Assembly: GCA_903913865.1 (NCBI GenBank) | Contig: CAIWMU010000037.1 | Span: 1 to 32,875, forward strand | Direction of reading: 5' to 3' | Source of the DNA: an uncultured Verrucomicrobia subdivision 3 bacterium | GTDB taxonomy: Bacteria; Verrucomicrobiota; Verrucomicrobiia; Limisphaerales; UBA8199 | DNA length: 32,875 bases | Shown here: piece by piece, positions 1-8,795 of the stretch | Layout of the letters: the number at the start of each line of letters is the position of its first letter | How positions within the stretch are numbered: position 1 is the first letter of the stretch | Translations under genes and position numbers: made by a program | The notes under the pieces: model-generated | What the model was told of the DNA's origin: nothing | Databases searched by the model: none | What the model saw: the letters and a program-made list of their open reading frames with translations, nothing else

Positions 1-284
1 AGGTGCAGGGCGGCGGCGCTGAAGGCCAGAAGGCCAACCCACTGCCCGTCAACCTCGGCAACATACCTCAGGGTCCTGCCAACGAGGCGGATGCTCTCAA
101 TGTAGTGGTTCTCCTCAAGGAGAAGGTTGAACCGGCCAATCTCGGAATCATCGAGAAGCCGGACTGTGACACGGTCCAAAACGTTGCTTTCGGTGCCTGA
201 AATGTTCAAAATCATGCACCGGAGTATGGAAAAGGAGCCGGCGATTGTCCCGTCAAATCTCATACCCACTCGTCCCTTATTCAT
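1..284 (-). CDS. DUF4338 (DruA-like) domain protein, partial, C-terminus outside window
   Basis: This frame runs leftward off the window edge, so only about 94 N-terminal residues are visible. I translated the reverse complement by hand. The ATG at 284 (Met-Asn-Lys-Gly-Arg) is the first in-frame start after an in-frame TAA upstream. A second ATG lies seven codons further in. Residues matching RFNLLLEENHY and then LVGRTLRYVAEVDGQWVGLL, followed by FSAAALHL, strongly resemble the core of DUF4338. That domain is found in DruA of the Druantia anti-phage system and in proteins associated with insertion sequences. The sequence alone cannot tell whether this is a defence protein or part of a mobile element. 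No other Druantia genes are visible, because the rest lies outside the window. The family match is from memory of the consensus. Confidence 0.72.
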   Translation of the reverse strand, partial: MNKGRVGMRFDGTIAGSFSILRCMILNISGTESNVLDRVTVRLLDDSEIGRFNLLLEENHYIESIRLVGRTLRYVAEVDGQWVGLLAFSAAALH

Positions 285-350
285 CCTGGTCTTCCCAGAT
301 GAATCGGCCCTGCTGGCAGAGGTTGCTGCCGTTAGAGTGTTGTAGATCCC

Positions 351-365
351 AACCCTTTTTGGGTT
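351..365. other. Small inverted repeat between DUF4338 gene and oxidoreductase
   Basis: AACCC-TTTTT-GGGTT forms a 5-bp stem with a 5-nt loop. It lies just upstream of the DUF4338 gene and before the oxidoreductase promoter region. It could be the edge of a mobile segment or a weak terminator. Nothing else supports either reading. Confidence 0.25.
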
Positions 366-405
366 TCCAAATTATGGGAAGATCCAGATTTTGAACTGAT
401 TATGT

Positions 406-434
406 TTGCCAATGTCCCGGCTTGTGTGTAATCG
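406..434 (+). promoter_or_regulatory. Possible sigma-70-type promoter of the oxidoreductase gene
   Basis: TTGCCA at 406-411 and TAATCG at 429-434 are separated by 17 nt. Transcription would start near 441, leaving about 18 nt of leader before the ATG at 459. The -35 is good and the -10 is weak. This is a sequence-pattern guess only. Confidence 0.28.
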
Positions 435-458
435 CTGTTGGAACAACCAATATCATCT

Positions 459-1772
459 ATGAACGAGCACCCGAGCCGACCGGACGGAATCAACAGAAGG
501 AATTTCTTAAAGGCCACAGGAACCGCAGCAACTGCAACCGCCCTGGGGGCGATTGACCTGAGCCGAAGCGCGCATGCCGCCGGGAACGATGTTCTGAAAG
601 TTGGAATGATCGGATGCGGTGGCCGCAATTCGGGAGCCATCGTTCAGGCATTGACTGCAGACAAGGGGGCCAGACTCGTGGCCATGTGCGACATTCTGCG
701 TGATCGGGTGTTGGCCAAGAGGGAGGAGATCAAAACCGCACGCGGCGCGCAGGTCACGGTCGATGACGATCACTGCTTCGCGGGCTTTGATGGCTATCGT
801 CATGTGATCGAGGCATCAGATGTCGTGCTGATTGCCAATGGTGCCAAGTTCCACCCATTCCACGCGATGGCCGCAATCAAGGCAGGGAAGCACGTTTTTG
901 TTGAGAAACCCCACGGGGTTGATCCGGCCGGGGTCCGATTGATGCAGGAGGCTTGTGATCTTGCAAAGAAGAACAAGCTGAGCATTGTTTCGGGGCTGCA
1001 GAGCCGCTTTCATGCCGGATATGTTGAAACGGTGCGACGGATTCAGGATGGGGCAATTGGAGACATCGTTTCCATCGAGGAAAACTTTTTGCGCGCCCCC
1101 TACGGGGTTACAGATCGCAAGCCCGGGTTGACTGAAGTGGAGTGGCAGTGCAGCACGCAATATCACTTCAGGTGGCTTTCAGGGGATGATGTTCCCCAAT
1201 CCCTCGTTCACAATCTCGACCGGGCCAGTTGGGTGCTCGGCAACAAGGTTCCTGATCGATGCCACGGCATGGGGGGACGATCGACGATGACTGAGCCGAT
1301 CTACGGCGATGTTTTCGACCATCATTCGGTGGTCTATCAAATGGCCAATGGCGTCCGGATCTACGCGTTCTGTCGCACGACGGCCGGGTGCTATGATGAA
1401 TCCTCAAGCCTTGTCTTCGGCAGCAAGGGGAAGGCCTCCATCACCGGGGCCCGGATCTGGGGTGAAAAAAACTGGCGATGGGAAGGGCAGTGTGATCCTT
1501 ATCAGTTGGAGCACGACAAGCTGTTTGCCGCGATCCGCTCGGGAGAGCCCATCAACTGCGGCGATTATATGGCACGCAGCACGATGATCGGCGTCATGGG
1601 GCAGATCTCATGCTACACCGGCAAAGAAGTCACGTGGGACGAGGTCAACGCCTCAAATTTCTTCTATGCCCCTCATCCCGCAGACTGCAAAGATGGTATG
1701 GAGCCTCCATCCAAGCCTGGAGCGGATGGATCTTATCCGACTCTGGTGCCCGGACGGACGAAATTGATCTGA
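459..1772 (+). CDS. Tat-exported Gfo/Idh/MocA family oxidoreductase
   Basis: Predicted NAD(P)-dependent sugar or cyclitol oxidoreductase of about 437 residues. The N-terminus has a twin-arginine signal (NRRNFLKATG followed by an Ala-rich stretch ending SAHAA), so the folded enzyme should be exported with its cofactor. A Rossmann glycine-rich motif follows (KVGMIGCGGRNSG), then the family EKP motif (VEKPHGVDP) and a conserved His region (VHNLDRASWVLG). An alternative TTG lies seven codons upstream at 438. I prefer the ATG at 459 because it sits close before the Tat signal. Exported Gfo/Idh/MocA enzymes of this length are abundant in Planctomycetota and Verrucomicrobiota. The substrate cannot be read from sequence. 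The gene is transcribed toward the LamG gene, with a strong hairpin between the two. Confidence 0.88.
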   Translation: MNEHPSRPDGINRRNFLKATGTAATATALGAIDLSRSAHAAGNDVLKVGMIGCGGRNSGAIVQALTADKGARLVAMCDILRDRVLAKREEIKTARGAQVTVDDDHCFAGFDGYRHVIEASDVVLIANGAKFHPFHAMAAIKAGKHVFVEKPHGVDPAGVRLMQEACDLAKKNKLSIVSGLQSRFHAGYVETVRRIQDGAIGDIVSIEENFLRAPYGVTDRKPGLTEVEWQCSTQYHFRWLSGDDVPQSLVHNLDRASWVLGNKVPDRCHGMGGRSTMTEPIYGDVFDHHSVVYQMANGVRIYAFCRTTAGCYDESSSLVFGSKGKASITGARIWGEKNWRWEGQCDPYQLEHDKLFAAIRSGEPINCGDYMARSTMIGVMGQISCYTGKEVTWDEVNASNFFYAPHPADCKDGMEPPSKPGADGSYPTLVPGRTKLI

Positions 1773-1861
1773 GCTTCAATCCTATAGTGAAGGCGCTCGA
1801 AGTTGGCAGACCAGCAGTCGGCGTTGAGCGGTTTCGGGGTTTTTAGAGGCCTAAAACCGGC

Positions 1862-1906
1862 GGGGCAGTCCCTCGCTTCCACTCTGGGAAGCAAGGGGAC
1901 TGCCCC
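1862..1906. terminator. Long hairpin between convergent genes
   Basis: GGGGCAGTCCC pairs perfectly with GGGACTGCCCC. Inside it CGCTTCC pairs with GGAAGC around a short loop, giving a near-continuous stem of about 18 bp. It lies between two convergent stop codons (1772 and 1926), as expected for a bidirectional transcription stop. There is no long T-run. A dispersed repeat sequence is the alternative. Confidence 0.55.
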
Positions 1907-1925
1907 CTGTCCGTCTGTGATCCTA

Positions 1926-4900
1926 TTACCAGCGTACCCGATAGAACTTCTTGCCCGCAGCGCTGGAGGCGGTGTAAGGGGATGTTGCAGCCACCAGAGA
2001 AGACCACGGACCGGCAACATCAGAAGCCTCCTCGAGGAGTCCGGCATTCCAGGTGAGTGAGAGCGTTCCCGGGGTGGGCTTGCTTATGGAAAGGATCGCG
2101 CTTTGTCCTGTCGCACGGAGGTAGTGCCGGGCCACTTGCGCCGGGGACAGCCCGTAGGAGTAGATCGCTGGCTCATCGATACCCCCCTGAAAGAATCTTT
2201 CTGTGACGGTGCTGCGTGAACCTATGGCCCAACCATCGGCAACCGTAAGCGCCCCTACGCTGTTCGTGCTGCGTGCCACCAGCGTCCCGTTGCGGAACAG
2301 ATTCCATGCAACGCCATCGTAGGTTCCCACCAAGTGCACCCAGGTGCCGATGTCATTGGCGGGAACGGCATAATTGACCCCGTAATTCGCACCATCATAG
2401 GAAACAATCTGATAGGCGCCGGCAAAGACGCGCAACGCTAATTCCCGGGTGGGTGAACCACCGAAGCCGTGGGCGATGATGTTTCCATAGCCGCCTCCGG
2501 CATAGTTGGTGAGCGGTTTGATCCATGCCTCAAGGGAGCACTCTCCGGAGATGTTCAACCCGGGGTAATTTTCAAAGGTGATCGACTGGCTGGCACCGTC
2601 TAAATCCAGGGAATAGCCGGTGGCGGGCGTTGCCCCCGGTGTCTGCTGGGCACTGGAGTTTATATATTGGCCCTGGTAGGCGCCAAAATTGTAAAGTTCG
2701 AGAGCAAGGGTGTCCCCCAGCGTCTCGTCCAAAGGAAAGTAGGCAGCCGGGCTGTCGTTCATCACAACAGCGCGGTAGCCGGTCTGTGTGACGGGAACAA
2801 TCGTCAGGGTCACCGGGGTGGTGTTGGTTGCACCAGCACCGTTCGAGATCAGTGCGGAATAGGTGCCCGCATCTCCGGGGGCTGCACTTCGGATCACGAA
2901 AGTGCTTTCGGTGGCTCCGGGAATTGTGGTTCCGTTCCGGGTCCACTGGTAGGCGATCGGGAAACTGCCCTCAGCGAGGGCGGTTAGCCGGATCAACCCG
3001 CCGGCGTAGTTTGTGAGGGACTCCGGTTGCTGGAGGAGGATGGGAGGGGTGTTCGGGCCATATTTGGCGATGCCATAGTGCCTGGCCACTTCGGAGGGGG
3101 AAATGGCCCGCGAATAAATGGCGGCCTCATCGATACTGCCGAGGAAAAAGTCGGCCGGGGATGGCTGGAAGGTTCGTCCGGCACCGATGCGGACCGGCAC
3201 CTCGACAGCGAACACAGGAAGGCTCTGGGAGCCGACCTCGCGACCATCCACATAGAGACGCTTGGTGGTCCCATCGTAGGTTGCCACCAAATGCTGCCAT
3301 TCACCGGGCAGGATAGTGCCGCCACTCAGGTCGTTCCAAAACTCACTCGCAGGGGATGTGGCATAACCAGTGCGGAATTGCCAGGTCACACCGCTTCCCG
3401 CCAGTTCATAACCGCTCGAAAAGTATTGGTTGCGTGAGCAAATGACAGACTGGCGACCTCCAGATGCATCCGCCTTGACCCAGGCCTCAAGGGTGAAGCC
3501 AAAGGGATGCTGGAGTGCCGGAGAGTAGGGTAGTTCAATGTAGTCAACCCCATTGAAGGTGGCTGAGGTGTCTGGATCCTGCGAGACGGCACCGGGGGAT
3601 TGCAGTTCGGAGCCAAAGAAATTGGAGAGGTAGCCAGTGTGGAGGGTGGTTGTATCCTGTGCCACGGTGGATCCATTCTGATCCCCCAACCTCCAATAGG
3701 CAGCCACGGCACCGCTCTCCAGAACTGACCGGGCGTAAAGAGATGATGGCACCGGAACCACCTTCAAGGGGGCCGGGGTGCTGATTGCAGTCTGGCCGGC
3801 AAGCTGCACACGCACCGAGTAGGAGTTGGCGTCCGCCAGGGTCGCAGAGGAAATGGTGTAGCTGGAAGTGGTGGCTCCAAGGATGTCTGCTCCGGCTTTG
3901 AGCCATTGGTAGGTGTAACCGGTGCTCTCAGATGGCATTTTGATAGACCAACTGGCGATCCCCCCCTGTAACACTGTCAACTCGGCAGGTTCCAAAAGAG
4001 GCGTGGACCAGGATAGTGTTGCGCTCGTGCTGAGAACTCCTCCAAATGGATTCGTGATCCCAACGTTGTATCTGCCTATGCTCGCGACCGTCACAGGACT
4101 GATTGTCAGAATCTGGTTGGTTCCGGAGGTCAGGTTCGCATCGTCCCGCTTCCAGCGAAAGGAAAGGGGAGGACTGCCGCTTGAGAGGCCCACAGAGAAC
4201 GAAGCGGTCGAGTTGGTCGCTCCGAGGATTGCTGCGGCATTAACGGGGGACCGACCGATGGCCGGAGCAGTGCCGCTGCCATAAACCATCTGAATGATCT
4301 GGTTGTCGCTGAGGGCTTCGTCATAGATGCGAACATCGTCAAGACCGCCCAGGAAGGTGGCGCCGAAGTTGTGGATCGAAACGCCGAGATGCACAGGATA
4401 AAGGGCGGATGTGCCTGTTCCCGTCAAGAGTGCCTGGGATGGGGCGCTGTTAACCGTGAATGTCTGACGATTCCCATCGACATAAAGGACCAGATTGGAC
4501 ATCCGGGCATTTTCCGGTGCGACGACTGCCACATGGTGCCAATTTCCATCTGCAACCACGGTGTTCCCGACGACCGCAGCACCGGCGATTTCGGTGCGCA
4601 GCTTGCCACCATTAGCGGGATCGACCCGGAAGCTGAACCGGGTGAAATTGGGTGCGGTGGTTCCGTAGCTCAGGAGAGTCCCCAGACCGGCATTCTGGCC
4701 TATCATGCTGGCTGGAACTTTCACCCATGCGCTGAAGGTCCGTGCCAGTCCGCCAGTGGGTGCGTAAACATCGGTTGTGATGTAACCCCCGCTCAGGGCG
4801 GGGAGGGGAACCTGATAATCCAGATAAGCAGTGCTGCCTCCCTCTGTGGCAGGGATGGGAGGAAGCCCTGTGGTCGTCCAGACCGGAATGGCCGTTCCCG

Positions 4901-5078
4901 CGTAAAAAACTCCCGTGTTGCTACCCACGGAGGAAGCGATTGTGTTGGTGCTGGAGTCGAGCGCTCCGTCGTTCAGCCGAAAGTGGGCCAGCAGGGATGC
5001 CGAACCGCTCGACGGAGAAAGAATTGTCGCGCCCGCAAGAAGGGACGCCGTGAATGCTCTTATTGCGTTGTATTTCAT
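1926..5078 (-). CDS. Large secreted LamG/Ig-like domain protein
   Basis: A protein of about 1050 residues with a Sec signal peptide (MKYNAIRAFTASLLAGATIL...SGSAS). Approximate order: LamG/concanavalin-like domain (30-265), two Ig-like domains (275-435), second LamG (440-665), a third Ig-like domain (675-755), third LamG (760-985), and a short C-terminal module. Each LamG copy has the typical W.H.V..YDG...L.VDG core and a G.IDE..IY....S motif. The end (LSLTWNAGLLEEASDVAGPW...SPYT...FYRVRW) is a signature I associate with Verrucomicrobiota exported proteins. I chose the ATG at 5078 over the TTG directly before it. The likely role is binding of glycans or another surface ligand; no catalytic domain is visible. 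It is transcribed divergently from the TPR gene at 5440. Confidence 0.85.
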   Translation of the reverse strand: MKYNAIRAFTASLLAGATILSPSSGSASLLAHFRLNDGALDSSTNTIASSVGSNTGVFYAGTAIPVWTTTGLPPIPATEGGSTAYLDYQVPLPALSGGYITTDVYAPTGGLARTFSAWVKVPASMIGQNAGLGTLLSYGTTAPNFTRFSFRVDPANGGKLRTEIAGAAVVGNTVVADGNWHHVAVVAPENARMSNLVLYVDGNRQTFTVNSAPSQALLTGTGTSALYPVHLGVSIHNFGATFLGGLDDVRIYDEALSDNQIIQMVYGSGTAPAIGRSPVNAAAILGATNSTASFSVGLSSGSPPLSFRWKRDDANLTSGTNQILTISPVTVASIGRYNVGITNPFGGVLSTSATLSWSTPLLEPAELTVLQGGIASWSIKMPSESTGYTYQWLKAGADILGATTSSYTISSATLADANSYSVRVQLAGQTAISTPAPLKVVPVPSSLYARSVLESGAVAAYWRLGDQNGSTVAQDTTTLHTGYLSNFFGSELQSPGAVSQDPDTSATFNGVDYIELPYSPALQHPFGFTLEAWVKADASGGRQSVICSRNQYFSSGYELAGSGVTWQFRTGYATSPASEFWNDLSGGTILPGEWQHLVATYDGTTKRLYVDGREVGSQSLPVFAVEVPVRIGAGRTFQPSPADFFLGSIDEAAIYSRAISPSEVARHYGIAKYGPNTPPILLQQPESLTNYAGGLIRLTALAEGSFPIAYQWTRNGTTIPGATESTFVIRSAAPGDAGTYSALISNGAGATNTTPVTLTIVPVTQTGYRAVVMNDSPAAYFPLDETLGDTLALELYNFGAYQGQYINSSAQQTPGATPATGYSLDLDGASQSITFENYPGLNISGECSLEAWIKPLTNYAGGGYGNIIAHGFGGSPTRELALRVFAGAYQIVSYDGANYGVNYAVPANDIGTWVHLVGTYDGVAWNLFRNGTLVARSTNSVGALTVADGWAIGSRSTVTERFFQGGIDEPAIYSYGLSPAQVARHYLRATGQSAILSISKPTPGTLSLTWNAGLLEEASDVAGPWSSLVAATSPYTASSAAGKKFYRVRW

Positions 5079-5439
5079 CAAGTTAATTTGGTTGTCGGGC
5101 TCTTTATTTTCAGACTCTGCCGTTCATTTGTTGCCCACGTTTGGGCTATTGACCTGCTCAAACTAACACAAAGCTCGACTATATCAATAGAGATAGTCAT
5201 ATTTATGTCTTTAGATCACTATCGCACGTCTCTCATGAACCCGGTCATGAGGCGCGATCTACCGACTTACAGCAGGTAGGGTGATCTGGGCTATTAGCGA
5301 ATTCTAGCAGAACGGGCCGCCGTGGCGTCCATACCCAAAATGGGGGAGGCAGTGGCAACGGGGGATGGATGCTTGTGGCTTTCGCGAGACGGTTCCGCGA
5401 GTGACATCCGGGATCAAAGGAGGTAAACTCCAAGCTGAT
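5079..5439. other. Divergent intergenic region with inverted repeats
   Basis: This is the gap between the divergent LamG and TPR genes. The LamG-proximal part (about 5080-5220) is visibly more A+T-rich than its surroundings and probably holds the LamG promoter. It includes a GACTAT...ATAGTC inverted repeat (5177-5198). A stronger palindrome lies at 5232-5251. I see no convincing gene in it. Confidence 0.5.
5232..5251. promoter_or_regulatory. Palindromic operator-like site
   Basis: CTCATGA-ACCCGG-TCATGAG is a perfect 7-bp inverted repeat with a 6-bp spacer, in the region shared by two divergent genes. ATCGC (5221) and GCGAT (5254) lie slightly asymmetrically outside it. A dimeric transcription factor could bind here; none can be named. 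Confidence 0.35.
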
Positions 5440-5934
5440 ATGGAATCACTGGATTGGGTGGACAGACATCATTGGCTTGCGGCGCAGGGTTGGATGGAGT
5501 TGGGGAATTCCGGTGAGGCCTTGGCGGAGTTTGCGCTCATTTCTTCTGATGCCCGGGAAACTGAACCGGTGCTGCATTTGGAGTGGGAGCTACTGGGCGG
5601 GACAAAACGGTGGCAGGAAGCGGTTGTGGTGGCTGAGCGAATGATATCCGCCCATCCATCGAATGTTTCAGGATGGATCCACTGCTCCTATGGTCTGCAC
5701 GAATTGGGTCGCACGGTCGAGGCCAGAGACAACTTGTTGAAGGGGTTGCCCCGTTTTCCCAAAAATCCGGTCCTTCCTTACAATCTTGCCTGTTACGAAG
5801 CGCAGTTGGGAAACCTGACATCCGCCCGCCGGTGGCTTGGAGTGGCATTCGCACTTCCGGGAGCGGAGGAGTTAAAACTGGCGGCACGCAAAGATCCCGA
5901 TTTGACCCCCCTGAAGGGCGATTGGTTGGTGTGA
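5440..5934 (+). CDS. Small TPR-repeat protein
   Basis: About 164 residues forming helical hairpins of the tetratricopeptide type: WLAAQGWMELGNSGEALAEF, then WQEAVVVAERMISAHPSNV, WIHCSYGLHELGRTVEA and LPYNLACYEAQLGNLTSA. It ends in KDPDLTPLKGDW, the same terminal motif as the second small TPR protein at 15803. The ATG at 5440 is preferred. An AAAGGAGGT sequence lies upstream (about 5417-5425), although its 15-nt spacing is long. An in-frame ATG 25 codons earlier (5365) is possible. TPR proteins mediate protein-protein contacts; the partner is unknown. The upstream intergenic region is shared with the LamG gene. Confidence 0.75.
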   Translation: MESLDWVDRHHWLAAQGWMELGNSGEALAEFALISSDARETEPVLHLEWELLGGTKRWQEAVVVAERMISAHPSNVSGWIHCSYGLHELGRTVEARDNLLKGLPRFPKNPVLPYNLACYEAQLGNLTSARRWLGVAFALPGAEELKLAARKDPDLTPLKGDWLV

Positions 5935-6096
5935 GGGTGAGCAAAATCGGGTTAGTTTTGGGCAAGGGGGGTAGTGACTAAATCTTCTTCATGTGGCAGT
6001 GTGCTAGTAGAAAGAGTTCGAATCGCCCCGCCATCGTGCTGAGATGCGATGAATGGACGGTTGGGTGGTCGGCCTTTGAAATGCAGATTCTGACTT

Positions 6097-7809
6097 ATGA
6101 AGAAAAAACTTAGTTTTGCGGTTCAGTGGTCAAGTGGAGAGCTGGTGCTGCGCGATCCGGCGCAAAACCGTGATGCCGCGTTCACCCATGAAGAACGGCG
6201 GTTGCTGGGTATCGAGGGATTACTTCCCCCGGCTGTGATGAAGATCAGCCAGCAGGTCGAGATGGAACTGGAGCATATTTTCTCCAAGAGTGATCCGCTC
6301 GAACAATACATTGGACTGATCGCCCTGCTGGACCGGAATGAGGTGCTTTTTTATAGGCTGCTCGTGGAGCATATTGAGCGGTTGACCCCGATCATCTACA
6401 CTCCGGTCGTGGGTCTGGCCTGTCAGCAATTCAGCCATATTTTTCGCAGGCCCCGTGGCCTGTTCCTGTGTCCGGATGACCGGGGACACCTGGAGAGCCG
6501 GCTTCGCAACTTCAGCCAGAGGGACATCCGCTTGATCGTTGTGACTGATAACGAACGGATTCTGGGGCTTGGGGATCAGGGGGCAGGGGGCATGCCAATC
6601 CCGATTGGGAAGTTGATTCTGTATTCGGCGGGCGCTGGCATTCATCCCTCCTTCTGTCTGCCAATAAGTCTGGATGTTGGAACGGACAACGCGAAGTTGC
6701 TGGAAGATCCCCAATATCTTGGATATCGCGGGCGTCGTCTGCGCGGTCCGGAATACGACAGTTTCGTCGAAGAGTTTGTGCAGGCGGTCAAGAGTGTTTT
6801 CCCCAGAGCGCTTCTGCAGTGGGAGGATTTCAAAAAGGCCAATGCTTTCACTCTGCTCGAGCGTTATGCCGGGCGTCTACCAAGCTTCAACGATGACATT
6901 CAGGGGACATCCGCCGTCACGCTGGGTGGCGTTTTCTCCGGATTGCGTGTTTTGGGGGCAAAGCTGCCCGAACAGCGTGTTTTGCTTGCAGGCGCAGGAG
7001 CGGCTGGGGTTGGCATCGGCAGGTTGCTGCGGCTGGCGTTCAGGCAGGAGGGAATTTCGGACTCTGAGATCAGGCGCCGGCTTGTCTTTTTCGATAGTTC
7101 CGGTTTGGTCGTCCAGCGTGAAGGGTTGGATCAGCACAAGCGGGAATTCGCCCTTACACCTGAGGACTGTCAGAGCCTTGGCCTTGATGAGTCCTGCTCG
7201 AAATCATTGACAGAGGTCATCAAGAGAATCAAGCCCACCATTCTCATCGGCACCACGGGACAGGCGGGGGACTTCACACCCGCAGGAATCCGGGCAATGG
7301 CAGATGGTTGTGCCAGACCGATGATCTTCCCATTGAGCAATCCGACGAGCCAGGCCGAGTGCACGCCCAGTGAAGCGCTGCTTCATTCTGACGGCCGTGC
7401 CCTGGTGGCCACTGGTTCGCCGTTTGAGCCGGTGGTTTTCAACGGCAAGAAGCATGTGATAGGGCAGTGCAACAACGTGTTCATATTCCCCGGGGTCGGC
7501 CTTGGTGCGTTGATCAGCGAAGCCACCCGCGTCAGCGAAGCCATGTTCCTCGCGGCCGCGCGGACTCTGGCCCAATTCACGACCGACCATTCCACCGGAG
7601 AAGGGGAGTCCCTCTATCCACAAGTGCGCAAATTGCGCGAGGTCAGCCGGTTGATCGCATTCAAGGTGGCACAGACGGCACGCGAGGAGGGGATCGGGCG
7701 CACATTGAATGATGCCGAACTCAGTGCGGAAATCGCCGCATTCTTCTGGAATCCGGCTTATCCGGCACAGGTCAAAGTGCCCGTGGCCACGATCCCTGAG
7801 CACGAGTAA
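6097..7809 (+). CDS. NAD(P)-dependent malic enzyme, large form
   Basis: Oxidative decarboxylation of malate to pyruvate and CO2 in the cytoplasm. At 570 residues it matches the long SfcA/MaeA-type enzymes rather than the shorter MaeB type. Visible motifs are the catalytic Tyr in YTPVVG (Y101), TDNERILGLGDQGAGGMPI with the catalytic Lys in the following GKL (K172), metal ligands in QWEDF (E243, D244) and FNDDIQGT (D266/D267), and the dinucleotide-binding GAGAAGVG (299-306). Cofactor preference cannot be set with confidence. The ATG at 6097 has no strong Shine-Dalgarno. The gene stands alone and ends at a long hairpin facing the CPBP gene. Confidence 0.95.
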   Translation: MKKKLSFAVQWSSGELVLRDPAQNRDAAFTHEERRLLGIEGLLPPAVMKISQQVEMELEHIFSKSDPLEQYIGLIALLDRNEVLFYRLLVEHIERLTPIIYTPVVGLACQQFSHIFRRPRGLFLCPDDRGHLESRLRNFSQRDIRLIVVTDNERILGLGDQGAGGMPIPIGKLILYSAGAGIHPSFCLPISLDVGTDNAKLLEDPQYLGYRGRRLRGPEYDSFVEEFVQAVKSVFPRALLQWEDFKKANAFTLLERYAGRLPSFNDDIQGTSAVTLGGVFSGLRVLGAKLPEQRVLLAGAGAAGVGIGRLLRLAFRQEGISDSEIRRRLVFFDSSGLVVQREGLDQHKREFALTPEDCQSLGLDESCSKSLTEVIKRIKPTILIGTTGQAGDFTPAGIRAMADGCARPMIFPLSNPTSQAECTPSEALLHSDGRALVATGSPFEPVVFNGKKHVIGQCNNVFIFPGVGLGALISEATRVSEAMFLAAARTLAQFTTDHSTGEGESLYPQVRKLREVSRLIAFKVAQTAREEGIGRTLNDAELSAEIAAFFWNPAYPAQVKVPVATIPEHE

Positions 7810-7826
7810 TCCATCGGGGTTCGGGT

Positions 7827-7867
7827 CACACCGGCGGGATGTGTGAAGTTACACACCTTCCGGTGTG
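7827..7867. terminator. Bidirectional hairpin terminator
   Basis: CACACCGG pairs with CCGGTGTG (8 bp). An inner GTGTG/CACAC pair lies around AAGTTA. It sits between the convergent malic enzyme and CPBP genes, 17 nt after the first stop. It has no clear T-tract. Confidence 0.5.
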
Positions 7868-7881
7868 GCCCTGGTCGGTGT

Positions 7882-8766
7882 TCAGTTGTGAATGCCCTTG
7901 ATGCTTTCGAGAGCCCAGGGCAGGAGTGCAAGGCTCGTGGCATCAAACATGCCGTGCGCGATGACGGCTGGCCAGATGGACTTGTGGAAGACCATGATGG
8001 CACCCAAGCCCAGACCGAGAAAACCGGTAAGGGCTATGGCGATCGGTCCCTGCGGCGCATGGCCCAGTCCAAAAATCACGGCGGCAAATACCACTGCAAC
8101 GAGCTGCCCTTTGCGACTGCTGAAGCGCGCAGGCCATAGCCCCCGGACTCCCGCCAAAAAAGCAGATCTCCACAATTCCTCCCGCAGCCCGGCCACCACG
8201 AAACTTACGAGTGTCAACGTGAGCCAAAAATAAACCGGGTTGTTCCGGAGGGATGACACGTCCACCACCGCCTCGACGTTGGGACGGTTGTCCATGAAGT
8301 AATCCTGAAGCGAATGCAGGGAAACCACTCCGGAGGCGATCAGGATTAGGGCCAGGAGGCCGACAAAAACGCCCAGAGCAACCCGCAGGAGAATCGAATA
8401 GCCCACCCCCAGAGGCAAGGGCCAGAAGCCCCCACGCCAATGCAGCAGCAGAAAATCCTTGGGTGCCCGGGAAATCCATACTGCGAGACCGAACAAGGAT
8501 CCAAAAATAGCCAGCTCCGTAGCGCAGGTAGTCAGAAGATATCGGCTGCTCTCGCCAAGTGCCGGCATTCCCGCAGGCGATTTCCCCAAACCTGCCACCC
8601 CAATCAGCAGAGGGTAGAAACCGATCACCAAAAAGTGAACCCACCATCTCCATCGTCCGCGTGGAGTTGGGGATAATAACGGGGGCGGTTCGAGAACAGA
8701 GGATTGCGGATCCACCGGGGAGGGCTGGGGAACTTCCGGGGCTGGGATGGGTTGATGGTCCTCCAT
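7882..8766 (-). CDS. CPBP-family intramembrane glutamic endopeptidase
   Basis: A 294-residue integral membrane protein. It has a Pro-rich cytoplasmic N-terminus (1-36) and then about eight hydrophobic segments. The three CPBP (former Abi/CaaX-protease-like) motifs are present: EELWR (E196, E197, R200), FGLGH (H236) and HGMFD (H271, D275). The family includes Rce1-type prenyl proteases and bacterial bacteriocin-maturation or self-immunity proteins. The substrate here is unknown. It lies 29 nt downstream of the DUF4404 gene on the same strand, probably co-transcribed. Nothing in the context suggests a bacteriocin. Confidence 0.88.
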   Translation of the reverse strand: MEDHQPIPAPEVPQPSPVDPQSSVLEPPPLLSPTPRGRWRWWVHFLVIGFYPLLIGVAGLGKSPAGMPALGESSRYLLTTCATELAIFGSLFGLAVWISRAPKDFLLLHWRGGFWPLPLGVGYSILLRVALGVFVGLLALILIASGVVSLHSLQDYFMDNRPNVEAVVDVSSLRNNPVYFWLTLTLVSFVVAGLREELWRSAFLAGVRGLWPARFSSRKGQLVAVVFAAVIFGLGHAPQGPIAIALTGFLGLGLGAIMVFHKSIWPAVIAHGMFDATSLALLPWALESIKGIHN

Positions 8767-8795
8767 GAAGGAGTCAGGATATGTCTGACCGGATG

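Noticed and set aside
4371-5279. Open frame of about 300 codons on the plus strand
   Set aside because: It is antisense to the LamG gene and its promoter region, with no domain-like composition. It is a shadow of the real gene.
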